Of a stretch of DNA of 40,985 nt, positions 18,400-28,669 are shown one piece after another. The number at the start of each line of letters is the position of its first letter. Within the stretch, counting starts at the first letter, position 1. Position numbers and translations under genes: made by a program. The notes under the pieces are model-generated. The model was not told the origin of the DNA. It ran no database searches and saw only the letters and a list, made by a program, of their open reading frames with translations. The DNA is from Synechococcus sp. TMED19 (GTDB taxonomy: Bacteria > Cyanobacteriota > Cyanobacteriia > PCC-6307 > Cyanobiaceae), in contig NHBY01000039.1 in the NCBI GenBank assembly GCA_002168155.1, forward strand, positions 1 to 40,985. The letters run 5' to 3'.

Positions 18400-18633
18400 T
18401 CAACCCGCTCTACGGCCGCGGCCGCGCACCAGCATCCACAACAACCAGACCACCACAAGAACGGTAACGAGCACGTAAGGGAGGAAAAACACCTCACCAG
18501 CCACGATGGCCACATCGGCAATGCGGCTGAGCACGTAGACGGAACCAATCACCCAGAGCGTGATCAGGGCAATAGCAATGAAGCGCTCCAGCAGGGTGAT
18601 GCGGCTCCAGGCACGGGCAAGGACCTGATTCAT
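18400..18633 (-). CDS. small membrane protein
   Basis: MNQVLARAWSRITLLERFIAIALITLWVIGSVYVLSRIADVAIVAGEVFFLPYVLVTVLVVVWLLWMLVRGRGRRAG; two hydrophobic helices. Confidence 0.6.
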   Translation of the reverse strand: MNQVLARAWSRITLLERFIAIALITLWVIGSVYVLSRIADVAIVAGEVFFLPYVLVTVLVVVWLLWMLVRGRGRRAG

Positions 18634-18668
18634 GGCACAGGTGTAAGCGCCCAAAGCTAGAAACCACT

Positions 18669-19259
18669 TTGGACAGCTCCCTCAGCCCCCAGGAAGGTTT
18701 CAGGCTCAGAGAAGATGGCTCCGTATGCCCAGGTCCGATGGCAGTTCACGGCCCATTGACCCCGATCTCCGAGGAGCTGTTCGCGGCTGTGGCCCAGCAG
18801 GCACGCCAGTCACCACGGCTGCGCAAGAACCACAACTTCCACGCAGAGTCGGATCTGGTGCAGCGGTTCCTCAACGTGCTGCAGCCAGGAACCTACGTAC
18901 GACCTCACCGGCACGTGCGTACTGACCCAGGCAGCGGCTTCGAGTGCTTCCTGGTGCTGCAGGGGAGCATCGGCGTGCTGCTGCTGAATGATCAAGGGAC
19001 GGTGGTGCAGCACGAACGATTGGAATCCGGCGGCGCCATCCGAGGCATTCAGCTGCAGGGGGGCCATTTCCATACCCTGGTGGCGCTAGAGAGCGATTCG
19101 GTGATGTTCGAGCTCAAGCAAGGGCCCTACGAACCGCTAAGCGACAAGGATTTCCTGCAGCACTTCCCAAGTGAGGGCAGCGCTGCAGCCACCGAGCAAG
19201 AACGACGCTGGCGCGCCTTATTCAGCTCCGCTGCCGCTGCACCGCCACCACACCGCTGA
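18669..19259 (+). CDS. cupin-fold metalloprotein, WbuC family
   Basis: RKNHNFHAESDLVQRFLNVLQPGTYVRPHRH...GFECFLVLQGSIGVLLLNDQG...GHFHTLVALESDSVMFELKQGPYEP. Start uncertain (TTG 18669 or ATG 18738). Confidence 0.8.
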   Translation: MDSSLSPQEGFRLREDGSVCPGPMAVHGPLTPISEELFAAVAQQARQSPRLRKNHNFHAESDLVQRFLNVLQPGTYVRPHRHVRTDPGSGFECFLVLQGSIGVLLLNDQGTVVQHERLESGGAIRGIQLQGGHFHTLVALESDSVMFELKQGPYEPLSDKDFLQHFPSEGSAAATEQERRWRALFSSAAAAPPPHR

Positions 19260-19590
19260 AACCAGGGATTGGCGCTGCCAGCTTGCGCAATTCCAGGCTG
19301 ATGGGAATCGGGCCATAGCGCTGCTGCAACAGATCGAGGATCCGCTCGGAGAAATGCTCCAGCGTCTGGCAGCGCAGGCTCACCACCAGCTCTCGTAAAG
19401 CAGCCACCGCCTCGGCGTAATCAAGGGTGTCTCCGAGCCGGTCACTGCATCCGGCCGTACTGAGATCCACGCCAAAACTCAGATCCAGGGCAAACCACTG
19501 CCCCAGCTGCCGCTCACGCTCCAGCACACCGACATGGGCCCACAAGCGCAGGTCACGCACCACGATGCGATCGCTCACGGATGTCATCAA
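19222..19590 (-). CDS. folB: dihydroneopterin aldolase
   Basis: [33 protein letters not shown]...[16 protein letters not shown]...[13 protein letters not shown]. Confidence 0.9.
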   Translation of the reverse strand: MMTSVSDRIVVRDLRLWAHVGVLERERQLGQWFALDLSFGVDLSTAGCSDRLGDTLDYAEAVAALRELVVSLRCQTLEHFSERILDLLQQRYGPIPISLELRKLAAPIPGFSGVVAVQRQRS

Positions 19591-20894
19591 CTCAAATCCT
19601 GATGCGAAAAGCTGCGAGCCCCGGTGGCAAAGTCAGCCGCCAGATGCCCCTCACCCCGCAATCGGTAGCGGTACGTGACCAATCCCTCGAGACCGACCGG
19701 TCCGCGGGGAGGCAGGGTCTGAGTGCTGATGCCAACCTCAGCTCCAAAGCCATAGCGGAAGCCATCGGCGAAGCGAGAAGAGCAATTGTGATAAACCCCA
19801 GCGCTGTCCACCCTGGACAGGAAGCGCTCAGCAGCGATTGCATCGCTCGTACAGATCACCTCGGTGTGTCGCGAACCATGTCTGCTGATGTGGGCCAGGG
19901 CTGAATCCAGATCAGGCACGACGGCAATCGAGAGCACAAGATCGAGATATTCGGTGGCCCAGTCGTCATCACTAGCCGGATGGCGAACACCTAGGGCCAT
20001 GGCAGCTGCATCACCGCGCAGCTCCACCCCGGCGCCTTCCAGAACAGGGATCGCCTTGGCGAGGAATACCTCGGCTACATCCCGATGCACCAGCAGAGTT
20101 TCAATGGCATTGCAGGCGGCTGGGTACTGCGTCTTGCTGTCGAGGGTTACCGCAACCGCCTGATCAAGCTCAACAGATCGATCGACATATAGATGGCAGA
20201 TGCCATCGGCATGGCCCAGCACAGGAATGCGAGTGTTGTCCTGAATGAATCGCACCAGCTCATTGGAGCCACGGGGGATGATCAAATCCACCAGTCCTTC
20301 GAGCTTGAGCAGGGCCAGGCTCTCCTCTCGACTGGTCAGCAGGGCAAGCACATCGGGATGCACCACTGAATGGCTCAGTCCCTGCTGCAGCGCCTTGAGA
20401 ATCGCTGCGCAGCTGCCGTTGGCTTCACGGCCGCCTTTGAGAATGGCCCCGTTCCCCGAACGAATCGCCAAGGCGGCGATTTGGATTACCGCATCGGGCC
20501 TCGCCTCAAAGATCACCCCCACAACCCCCAGGGGGACCGTGACGCGCTCGAGCACCAAGCCCTCATCGAGGGCCCGGTGCACCTGACGCTGACCCAGCGG
20601 ATCGTTCAGCCCCGCCAGCTGCCGCAATCCGGCAATCGCTGCTTCGAGCTTGGTGCCATCGAGCTTGAGACGCGCCATCAATGCCGGACTGAGCTGATCA
20701 CGTTCGGCTGCGGCCCGATCACCCTCGTTGGCCGCAACGATCACATCGCGCTGCTCATGCAGAGCATCGGCCATGCACAGCAGAGCCTCACGCCGCTGCT
20801 GATCACTGCACTGAGCCAGATCAACGGCATGGCGGCGCAGATCCGTGGCGCGCTGCAACAGTTCTGGCGAAGGATCAGGGACAACCTGGTTCAA
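19587..20894 (-). CDS. proA: gamma-glutamyl phosphate reductase
   Basis: [97 protein letters not shown]. 4-nt overlap with folB. Confidence 0.95.
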   Translation of the reverse strand: MNQVVPDPSPELLQRATDLRRHAVDLAQCSDQQRREALLCMADALHEQRDVIVAANEGDRAAAERDQLSPALMARLKLDGTKLEAAIAGLRQLAGLNDPLGQRQVHRALDEGLVLERVTVPLGVVGVIFEARPDAVIQIAALAIRSGNGAILKGGREANGSCAAILKALQQGLSHSVVHPDVLALLTSREESLALLKLEGLVDLIIPRGSNELVRFIQDNTRIPVLGHADGICHLYVDRSVELDQAVAVTLDSKTQYPAACNAIETLLVHRDVAEVFLAKAIPVLEGAGVELRGDAAAMALGVRHPASDDDWATEYLDLVLSIAVVPDLDSALAHISRHGSRHTEVICTSDAIAAERFLSRVDSAGVYHNCSSRFADGFRYGFGAEVGISTQTLPPRGPVGLEGLVTYRYRLRGEGHLAADFATGARSFSHQDLS

Positions 20895-20918
20895 GGCGCG
20901 GCGGAGGCACTGACGGCA

Positions 20919-21857
20919 TCATCCGACTCCATCGGGCAGCAGTCGATTAAGAGCAATCCGTGCTGCCCCGAGACGTCCAGCGCCATTACCCAAGGCAGCA
21001 GCTTCAATGCTGAGGCCTGCACGGCTTGGGGCCAGCACCCTGCGCTCCACCTCTTGGCGCAGGCTGGCAGCAAAAAATGGGAATGCCGCGCTGAGCCCGC
21101 CGCCCAGTAACACCCGCTCGGGAGTAAAGGCATAGACCAGGGAACTGATGCCGCAACCGAGCAGCTCCCCATAGCGCTGCCAAAGGGCCAGAGCTTCAAC
21201 GTCACCTGCGGCAGCGCGGCGGGAAAGCTCCCGCGGCTCGGCGCCGGCCCAACTGGTTAAGGCACCGATACTGCAATAGCTCTCAATCGAGCCATTGTTG
21301 CCGCTGTTGCAAGACGGCCCGAGCGGATCAAGACCGATCAGCCCGGGCTCCGCGGCAGCTCCGCTGCGGCCCAAGAACAGCTCACCTCCCAGGATTACCC
21401 CCCCACCAACACCGGTGCCGAGGGTGAGCAGGACCACATCCTCAATCCCACAGGCAGCGCCAAGCCACTGCTCACCAAGCACCGCGCAGTTTCCATCATT
21501 AGCCATCGTCACCGGCCGGTGGAGCCGCGGCTCTAACCAGGCCGCAAGAGGAACCTGCTCCCAGCCAGGCAGGTTGATGCACACCTGGGCCACGCGACCA
21601 GAACGATCCATAGGTCCGGGCAGACCGATACCGACGGCATCGGCATCACGCTGGGGATCGAGCTGCGCGATCGCCTCCACGAGCTGACTGGTAATTGCCC
21701 CTGGAGTGGCGGGCTGAGGGGTTGGCACCTCTAGCTCCTCCATCAAGGTCCCGCTCTGATCAAAGCGCCCCATCTTGAGGCCGGTGCCGCCGATATCCAC
21801 ACCGATCACCTGTCGGGGTGGTGGCGTCATCAGGGCAGCTGCAACTCCATTGACCAT
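20919..21857 (-). CDS. ROK family sugar kinase with divergent zinc motif
   Basis: VIGVDIGGTGLKMGRFD, NDGNCAVLGEQWLGAACG, LTLGTGVGGGVILGGELFLG; ROK signature region reads CNSGNNGSIES. Confidence 0.88.
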   Translation of the reverse strand: MVNGVAAALMTPPPRQVIGVDIGGTGLKMGRFDQSGTLMEELEVPTPQPATPGAITSQLVEAIAQLDPQRDADAVGIGLPGPMDRSGRVAQVCINLPGWEQVPLAAWLEPRLHRPVTMANDGNCAVLGEQWLGAACGIEDVVLLTLGTGVGGGVILGGELFLGRSGAAAEPGLIGLDPLGPSCNSGNNGSIESYCSIGALTSWAGAEPRELSRRAAAGDVEALALWQRYGELLGCGISSLVYAFTPERVLLGGGLSAAFPFFAASLRQEVERRVLAPSRAGLSIEAAALGNGAGRLGAARIALNRLLPDGVG

Positions 21858-21872
21858 TAAGGCCCACCGCCG

Positions 21873-24800
21873 TCAGAAGCGGAAGAACAGCTGCAGCTGC
21901 CCCTGCCACTGGCCCTGCTGATCAAGGGCCCCCTGGATGCCGAGGGTGTCAGTGGCCTGATAGCGCAACACCGCTTCCGGGGGAATGTCACTGCGGTTAG
22001 GGGCCGAGAGCACGGAGAAATTGAGCCGTTCGGTGATGTCGATGCCGACTTCGGCGCCGAGCACCAGCTGAGAAGGCACTCGCTGGCTCTTGCGGCGCCG
22101 GTCGCGATCTTCCACGTAGGGGTCGAGATAGGCCGGATAGATCGAGGCGGTGAGTCGGTCACCAAAGAGATCACTGAAGCCCCCCAGAACCGGGCTAAGC
22201 AGGGTTCCCCCCAAGACCGTGGCCAGAACCGTGCCGGCATTGCTGACTGCCAGACCCGCCAGTGAATTGCCCCCCAGCAGGGCCACCAGCTTCTCGCGTG
22301 GCATCGGCGGCACGCTGCGCAACTCCACGTTCTCGACGATGCGATCAGCGGGACCCCGCACAGTGACGATCACCTTGACCAGGTTGAGGCGATCGAGGCT
22401 GGTGAAACTTCCCTGCAGTTCATCGGCGGTGATCAGCCCATCGTTGTTGCTCGCCCGCACGCGATCGGATACCCGGGTAGTGAGCACTACATCGAGGTAG
22501 GGAATCAGCCCCAAGGAAGGGGTGAACACAGCCGCATTGGCATTGCTGCCATCGAGCTTGAGGGTGCTGGTCAGCACATTGATCCGCCCCTTAAGCAACC
22601 TCACGACACCCGAGAGCTGGACATCAGGACCAGCCGGACCATTGAGAGTGAGCAGGCCACCGATGCGGAAGTCAGCCAACGGCGGAGCGGAGATGCGCAA
22701 CTTGGGCCCGAAACCGAGGCGCAGGTTGTTAAAGCGCAAGGAACCAATGCTTTTCAGACTGCGGCGAAGAGCCGCGCCTGTGCTGGATTCAACAGATGGG
22801 CCGAGCAGCACCACAGGTTGCGAGAAATCCCACTGCGTTTCGGGCATCTGCACTGACAACGGAACCGCCCCTCCGGAGCCGGAGGCAAGCAAGGAAGGCT
22901 TGACGCTGATCAGTCCCTCGCTCAGCTGCAGCTGTCCTCCAAGGCTGGGTTGCAGCAAGCTGCCGCCCACCGTGACGCTGCCATCGGCCAGCAATTTGAG
23001 ATTGGGACGTTTGATCGGCAGCTTGCTTAAGGAGATGGTCACCCCAGGCGCACTGATGCCGCTTCTGAGCGCGAGGCTGCCACTTCCGCTGAGGCTCCCA
23101 TCACCGATCCGGGCTTGGAGCTGCTCAAGCTGCAGGCGTTGAAAATCAAAAAAGGCCGCCGCCTGCAGATCCTGCACCGACTGCCCCGCCAGGACTGCTG
23201 AGCCATCACGGATGCGCAGGAATCCATTGGCAATCGGCTCCAGCCGGCTCCCGCGCACCAGCAGCTGCAGGTCAATAGTCCCCTGCCGCCACTCCAGCTC
23301 CCCGCCGCTGAGGGCAGTCAGGAAAACAAGACCATCGCCGCGGCTGGCGATGCGTAGCTCCAGATCGTCAGAGTCAGCGTCGAGTGGGAGCGTGCCGCGC
23401 AGCTCAACGTTGCTGCTGGCCTGACCGCCCCGCAGGGCCAGATCCAACTCAAGGGCTTGCCCCCCCAGTTCGATGCGACCGCGTTCAAGCCTCAGGCTCT
23501 GGCCCTTCAGGCTTGCCTTGGTCAGCCCCAGATCAAGGCTGAGCGTGGGAGACCCATCGCCTAGTTGCCAGTTCCCCTGACCACGCAAGGCGCCGCGCAG
23601 AGTGGCCGGCACTGGTGTCAGCAGGGCCAAAAACCCAAGGGGAAGTCCGGCAAAGCTGAACTGGCCTGCCCCCTGACCGAGAGGGCCATTGAGGCGGGCC
23701 ACAAAGGGCTCCAGCTGCAGTGCCTGATCACGATCCTCGCCGCGCAGCCACAGGTGACCCTTGCTAGCGAGCTTGATCCAGAGCTGGGCGGGCTTGGGCC
23801 CACGCACCTCCAGATCAGCGTCGAGGAACCCCTGCACATCTTGAGGATCAAGCCGACCGGTATTGGGCTGCATCGGTCTGGCGGCGGCCAGCTCAGCCTG
23901 AGCTTTCTGCAGAGCTCGGATCTGTAGATCCAGGCTCTGACCGAGGGTGTCGATCGCCAAGGTGCCTAGATCACGGGCCTCACCAATGGGGGCCGCAACA
24001 GCTGGACGCTGAAGATCCCGCAGTAGACGAAGCAGACCTCCTGCCTGGAGGCGACGGGCGGTTGCTTCGAGCACCAGAGGACCATTCCAGGCGCCGCGGC
24101 TGCTGAGTTGCAGTGAACCGGGTCCCGGGGGGGTCAATTCCGCTTTTAGCGCGAAGCCCGGAGCACCCAACTGACCCTGCACCTCCAGCTTGCGGCCCTG
24201 AATCCAGGCCAGGGTGGGAGCCTCGAGCTCAGCACGGCCGGAGATGGCCAAAGGGTCCAGAGCAAGGCGACCGCTGCCCTGGAGCACACCGGTTAGTGGC
24301 AGAGGTTCATTACCGCGCAGCCCCAAGCGCAAGGGAGCCAGGGACCAACCTTTTGCTTGCCAGCGCAGACCATCACCCTGGGGTTGCAAGCTGAGACGGC
24401 CCTCACCTTTGCGCCCCTGCAGCGATTGCAATCTCAGCCCATCAAGCACTGCAGAGATCTCGGTCGTAGCCGAGCGCAACTGCAAGGCACCGGGTTGCCA
24501 GCGCCCCTGCCAGCGCTCAGGCAAGAGCAACGGGCCGATGCCAGGCTGCTGAAGCGAGAAGCTGGCATCGAGCTTGGGTTCAGCCGGTGTGCCCTTCAGC
24601 TTCAATGCCCCAGTAAGGCTGCCCCGCAACCGCTGATCCACTGCTGACAGGGGCAACTCACGCAACCGGGCTTCACCGGTGAGCTCCCCCTGCTGCCAAG
24701 GTTGATCGGGCTTGGGTCGCCAGAAAGCCTCCAGTTGCAGAGCCTCTCCTGCTATCGATGAGCGGCCCTTGAGCTCAAGCTGTTGCTGCTCGGCGGCCCA

Positions 24801-26105
24801 GCGCAGCGAGGCCTCCAGCGGAGCGGGGAGAAGAGCTTCTGATGCCCGCGCCTCGTCGGGGTCAAGCTGCAGCTGAGCCTGGAGCTGCTGCAGGGAGAGT
24901 GGTCCGAGCCAGCGACCGGCGGCCTCGCCGCGGAGCTTTAAAGCACCGGCCACCGTGCTCAGAGAACCCTGCTGCAGCTTCAGACGCCACTGCTGAGCAT
25001 CGAGGTCCAGGGTGCCGCCGAAGACTTCTCCGTCCAGCCCAAATAGGTTCGGGTTCAGTTGCAGTACTTGACTGCGCAACCTGATTTGAGGACGAAGAGA
25101 ACCAGCAAGCTGCAGCTGGGAGTCGGCCGAGCGCAATAAAAGCCGCTTGAGCTCGAGCGAATCAGCTGGGCTGCCTTTCCACTTCAGCGCCGCAGAGAGA
25201 TCACCCTTTCGCTCACGCCAGCTCCAGCGCAATGGGGCCAGGGTGAGGCGCTGTCCCCGACAACGCAGCTTGATCAGCGGGCTGCGCAGCAGCTCCTGCT
25301 GAGCTGAGACCGCCAGTTCCAGCTGCCGAAGCTTCAGAGGACCGCTGCAGCGCACCTGCCCTGGTCGCTGCTGCAGGCGAAGGTTGCCTGAGAGCAGACC
25401 GCTACGCAGAGCTGCGGCCTGCTGGGGCAGAAGCAACTCAGCCAGCGAGTGGGCTGGCAGCTGACGCAACTGCAGCTGCACCGACAGCCTTGGGCGGGGG
25501 CCCCAGTGGTTGTTCAGCCGAAGACTGAGGCGAGCTCGACGCTGAGAGCTGGCCTGGGGCGAGACGTGAGCGCTGAAGTTCAACTGGCGCTGGGCCAGGT
25601 TGAGATCCAGCCGGCCTTGGCCGAAGCGCCAGGGCCGGGTCTCATCAAGCTGCAACCGGCCAGGGTCAAGCAAACGCAGCTTGAGACGCAGGCGCGGTGG
25701 CGACTGGCTGGGATCTGCCTTGGGAAAGATCCATAACGACCCCTGTGCATTGCGATGCAACTGCAGCTGCAAGCCGCCCAGGCCAATGGATGACACCAGC
25801 CGGCCCTGGCGAAGACTGGCGAACAGATCAGGCCGCAGGGTCAGACGCTGCAACCGCATGTTGGAGCGATCCGCTGCTGTGGACTCCACCCGGCTGGGAC
25901 CAAATTCCAGACCGTGGAGCGACAGTCCCTGAAAGGGTCCTAGGCGGACCGGATGGGCGAGGCCACTGCTGAACTGCCCCTGCAGCCAAAGCCGCAGACG
26001 ATCAGCATCCAGTCGTGGTTCGCTCCCATGCTGAGCGCAGCCGCTCAGGCCCAACACAGCCGTAGCTGAGAGGGTGAATAAGGCGCGCCGGATCAGTCCC
26101 CCCAT
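21873..26105 (-). CDS. TamB-like translocation/assembly module protein (DUF490 C-terminus)
   Basis: 1410 aa, signal or lipoprotein-like N-terminus (ALFTLSATAVLGLSGCAQ), repetitive beta-rich AsmA/TamB-like body, C-terminal DUF490-like region (VTVRGPADRIVENVELRSVPPMPREKLVALLGG). Confidence 0.88.
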   Translation of the reverse strand: MGGLIRRALFTLSATAVLGLSGCAQHGSEPRLDADRLRLWLQGQFSSGLAHPVRLGPFQGLSLHGLEFGPSRVESTAADRSNMRLQRLTLRPDLFASLRQGRLVSSIGLGGLQLQLHRNAQGSLWIFPKADPSQSPPRLRLKLRLLDPGRLQLDETRPWRFGQGRLDLNLAQRQLNFSAHVSPQASSQRRARLSLRLNNHWGPRPRLSVQLQLRQLPAHSLAELLLPQQAAALRSGLLSGNLRLQQRPGQVRCSGPLKLRQLELAVSAQQELLRSPLIKLRCRGQRLTLAPLRWSWRERKGDLSAALKWKGSPADSLELKRLLLRSADSQLQLAGSLRPQIRLRSQVLQLNPNLFGLDGEVFGGTLDLDAQQWRLKLQQGSLSTVAGALKLRGEAAGRWLGPLSLQQLQAQLQLDPDEARASEALLPAPLEASLRWAAEQQQLELKGRSSIAGEALQLEAFWRPKPDQPWQQGELTGEARLRELPLSAVDQRLRGSLTGALKLKGTPAEPKLDASFSLQQPGIGPLLLPERWQGRWQPGALQLRSATTEISAVLDGLRLQSLQGRKGEGRLSLQPQGDGLRWQAKGWSLAPLRLGLRGNEPLPLTGVLQGSGRLALDPLAISGRAELEAPTLAWIQGRKLEVQGQLGAPGFALKAELTPPGPGSLQLSSRGAWNGPLVLEATARRLQAGGLLRLLRDLQRPAVAAPIGEARDLGTLAIDTLGQSLDLQIRALQKAQAELAAARPMQPNTGRLDPQDVQGFLDADLEVRGPKPAQLWIKLASKGHLWLRGEDRDQALQLEPFVARLNGPLGQGAGQFSFAGLPLGFLALLTPVPATLRGALRGQGNWQLGDGSPTLSLDLGLTKASLKGQSLRLERGRIELGGQALELDLALRGGQASSNVELRGTLPLDADSDDLELRIASRGDGLVFLTALSGGELEWRQGTIDLQLLVRGSRLEPIANGFLRIRDGSAVLAGQSVQDLQAAAFFDFQRLQLEQLQARIGDGSLSGSGSLALRSGISAPGVTISLSKLPIKRPNLKLLADGSVTVGGSLLQPSLGGQLQLSEGLISVKPSLLASGSGGAVPLSVQMPETQWDFSQPVVLLGPSVESSTGAALRRSLKSIGSLRFNNLRLGFGPKLRISAPPLADFRIGGLLTLNGPAGPDVQLSGVVRLLKGRINVLTSTLKLDGSNANAAVFTPSLGLIPYLDVVLTTRVSDRVRASNNDGLITADELQGSFTSLDRLNLVKVIVTVRGPADRIVENVELRSVPPMPREKLVALLGGNSLAGLAVSNAGTVLATVLGGTLLSPVLGGFSDLFGDRLTASIYPAYLDPYVEDRDRRRKSQRVPSQLVLGAEVGIDITERLNFSVLSAPNRSDIPPEAVLRYQATDTLGIQGALDQQGQWQGQLQLFFRF

Positions 26106-26165
26106 CGCCTACGACGGTTCTTATCCGGAGTCGGCGCAATATAGGTTCGTTTGCCAAGGCGCTCC

Positions 26166-26657
26166 ATGGTTTCTGATCCATTGCTGCTGCAGGTTGGTGC
26201 CTGGCTTGCTGCTGCAGCCGGTCTGCTGGGGCTGCTGACGGTGGTGGCCTTCGTGCTGCGCTGGGGTGTCCGCTTCCGGCTGGTCGGCGTCAGCAGTTTC
26301 ACCCTGCTGCTAGCAGCAGGGTGTGCGGCCTTTGCGATCAGCTACAGCCCCCGTACCAGCATCGAGGGAGCTCTTGTCGTGCCGGTGGTTTATGACAATG
26401 GCGGCGATCTGGTGGTCGCTGCAGCCACGGCTGATTTCCCGGCGGCAGCGGCGGCTCCGACAGTCGAACAGGTGGCCACCAATCTGCGGGGGTCAGGACG
26501 GCGCAGCAGTGATGGTCTCGTGCATGTGCGCCTGCGTCAGCTTCAGCCTGAGGCCAATGGCAGCAACCGTCCTGTGGTGCTGGCCGAGGCCGTGAAGGAC
26601 CTACGCAGCGGCAACGTGGAACTGGTCCCAGTTGCGACGGGTCGGACAAGGAACTGA
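26166..26657 (+). CDS. ycf51: Ycf51 family protein
   Basis: Two N-terminal TM helices, then SYSPRTSIEGALVVPVVYDNGGDLVVAAATADFP...VHVRLRQLQPE, as in Ycf51. Confidence 0.8.
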   Translation: MVSDPLLLQVGAWLAAAAGLLGLLTVVAFVLRWGVRFRLVGVSSFTLLLAAGCAAFAISYSPRTSIEGALVVPVVYDNGGDLVVAAATADFPAAAAAPTVEQVATNLRGSGRRSSDGLVHVRLRQLQPEANGSNRPVVLAEAVKDLRSGNVELVPVATGRTRN

Positions 26658-26721
26658 CACCGGGAAGGCTCCAGATGGTTTTTTCGCCGATTGAAATAAA
26701 AAAGACCGCTTGGACCCGGCG

Positions 26722-27003
26722 ATGTTTCGACGCTGCGTATCCCCGCTGCTAGCCGGCCTTGTTGCAGCCTTTGGCTTCGGCAGCGCCCACGCCGCTGCAA
26801 GCCAACTGCTCGAGTCGGTTAAGCAGAACCAGCAATTGGCCTCCCAGCTCTGCGGTGAATTTCGCAAGCTCAACGCCACAGGGCGCAAAGCCCACGATCC
26901 CGCCGCCATTCGCAGCACCGCTGCCCAACAGGGTCTGAGCCAGATAGATGCCGAGATCCTCACCACATATGTCGTAGGTATGTACTGCCCCGACGTGCGC
27001 TGA
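26722..27003 (+). CDS. small exported hypothetical protein
   Basis: Signal peptide MFRRCVSPLLAGLVAAFGFGSAHAAA and a mature part with two Cys (SQLCGEF, GMYCPD). Confidence 0.65.
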   Translation: MFRRCVSPLLAGLVAAFGFGSAHAAASQLLESVKQNQQLASQLCGEFRKLNATGRKAHDPAAIRSTAAQQGLSQIDAEILTTYVVGMYCPDVR

Positions 27004-27009
27004 GCCCTC

Positions 27010-28638
27010 TTGGAACCCATTCCCGTCTCCGTTCCGCTGCGGGACGGGATTCAGCAGCATGGTCTGCTTTGGTGTCCTTCCGGTGCGGGTCCATGGCCGG
27101 CTCTACTGATGCGACAGCCGTACGGCTGTCGCATCGCTTCCAGTGTCGTTTACGCCCACCCGGCCTGGTACGCCAGCCAGGGCTACTTGGTGCTGGTGCT
27201 GGATGTCCGCGGCCGAGGCAAGTCGGAGGGGCACTTTGCCGGCTTCGAGCAAGAGGCAACCGATGGCGATGACAGCCTCGTGTGGTTGCGCAATGACCAC
27301 CGCTGCAACGGCAAAGTTGGCTGCTATGGATTCAGCTACCAAGGGCTGACCCAGCTGCTTGGCGAACGACCAGAGCTTGCTCCCGATGCCCTCGCTCCTG
27401 CAATGTGTGGCCTCGATGAGCGCGAGCACTGGGCCAGTGAGGGAGGCAGTCACTGGTGGGCCCTATGCCTGGGATGGGGCCTGCAATTGGCAGCCGAGAG
27501 CTGCCGCCGCCGCCGGGACCAGCCGGCCTGGGATGCGATCCGCGCCAGCCTTCTGAGCGGTCAGTTTTTAACCAATGGGCCGGCATTACTTGCACAACAC
27601 GATCCCTCCAACCCTGTACTGACCTGGCTCCAGCGCGACCCTCAGGGCAGCAGCGGCTGGAGGCAGTACCAACCAGGCCCCCTGCGGCTGCAGCGACCGC
27701 TGCTGCTGCTGCAGGGCTGGAGCGACCCCTACCTGCGTGGCGGCCTAGATCTCTGGAGGCGGGCCCAACAGATAGGCGGCAACACCAGGCTCTACATCGG
27801 CCCCTGGAGCCACCTGGCCTGGGATCGGCGCGTGGGCAGTCATGACCATGGAGGCCAGGCCTGCAGCAATGTTGATCAATGGCAGCTTGAGTTTTTTGAT
27901 CATCACCTGCGTGGCCACGATCCGATCGAGCAACACCACTGCCGCGCTTATGACCAGCTCAGCAAGCAGTGGCGTGAGCGGGACCCCGCCCGCTGTAGTG
28001 ATCTTTCATTCGCGCTGAGAAGCAACGGTCTGGCTGCTGCCCGCAGCGATGAAGGCGAGCTGGTTACAACGTCAGGCTCAGGCCAGGTGGTGTGGGTCCA
28101 TGACCCCTGGCGCCCGGCCCCCGGGCGCGGCGGTCACCTGGGACTTGATGCCGGCCTTGTAGAGCGTGGAGATCTCGATGCACGCGCCGATGTGGTCTGC
28201 TTCAGTTCGGCACCGCTAAATGAGGAGCTGGAGCTGTGGGGGCAACCTCAACTCAGCCTGAAGCTCGCCGCCGATCGCCCTGGCTTTGACCTTTGTGTGA
28301 GCTTGGCTGTTCTGCCAAGCGACTCCGCTCAGGTGCTGCAACTTTGCACCGGCGTCCTACGCCAACTGGGAGAACACTGCCACAACCTCTCTCGACGCAA
28401 CGTGCAGCTCCAGCCCCTGCTGGCCACTCTGCGGCCGGGCGATCGCCTGCGTCTGTCGCTTGCAGCCGCCGCCTGGCCGCAGGTGTCAGTCAACCCCGGC
28501 GATGGCAGCCACGGCCCAGGAGCCAGCGGCATGGGCCATCAAGTCATCACCCTGCACACCGTGCTGGAAGACAGTGCTCTGACGATGCAGCCCATGGCAC
28601 CGCACCCCGCAGCAGAGCACCAGGGCAAAGGGGTTTAG
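27010..28638 (+). CDS. CocE/NonD family hydrolase (X-Pro dipeptidyl-peptidase S15-like)
   Basis: [46 protein letters not shown] nucleophile elbow, [36 protein letters not shown] start. Confidence 0.85.
   Translation: MEPIPVSVPLRDGIQQHGLLWCPSGAGPWPALLMRQPYGCRIASSVVYAHPAWYASQGYLVLVLDVRGRGKSEGHFAGFEQEATDGDDSLVWLRNDHRCNGKVGCYGFSYQGLTQLLGERPELAPDALAPAMCGLDEREHWASEGGSHWWALCLGWGLQLAAESCRRRRDQPAWDAIRASLLSGQFLTNGPALLAQHDPSNPVLTWLQRDPQGSSGWRQYQPGPLRLQRPLLLLQGWSDPYLRGGLDLWRRAQQIGGNTRLYIGPWSHLAWDRRVGSHDHGGQACSNVDQWQLEFFDHHLRGHDPIEQHHCRAYDQLSKQWRERDPARCSDLSFALRSNGLAAARSDEGELVTTSGSGQVVWVHDPWRPAPGRGGHLGLDAGLVERGDLDARADVVCFSSAPLNEELELWGQPQLSLKLAADRPGFDLCVSLAVLPSDSAQVLQLCTGVLRQLGEHCHNLSRRNVQLQPLLATLRPGDRLRLSLAAAAWPQVSVNPGDGSHGPGASGMGHQVITLHTVLEDSALTMQPMAPHPAAEHQGKGV
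27108..27135. repeat. perfect 28-bp inverted repeat inside the CocE-type CDS
   Basis: GATGCGACAGCCGT|ACGGCTGTCGCATC; the two 14-nt halves are exact reverse complements. Confidence 0.97.
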
Positions 28639-28669
28639 GCTCCGCCGAACTACGCACGTCCCAGCCCCG

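Noticed and set aside
27660-27722. CTG/CAG-rich repetitive stretch in the hydrolase CDS
   Set aside because: Explained by Leu/Gln codon usage ([13 protein letters not shown]); not a regular tandem repeat.
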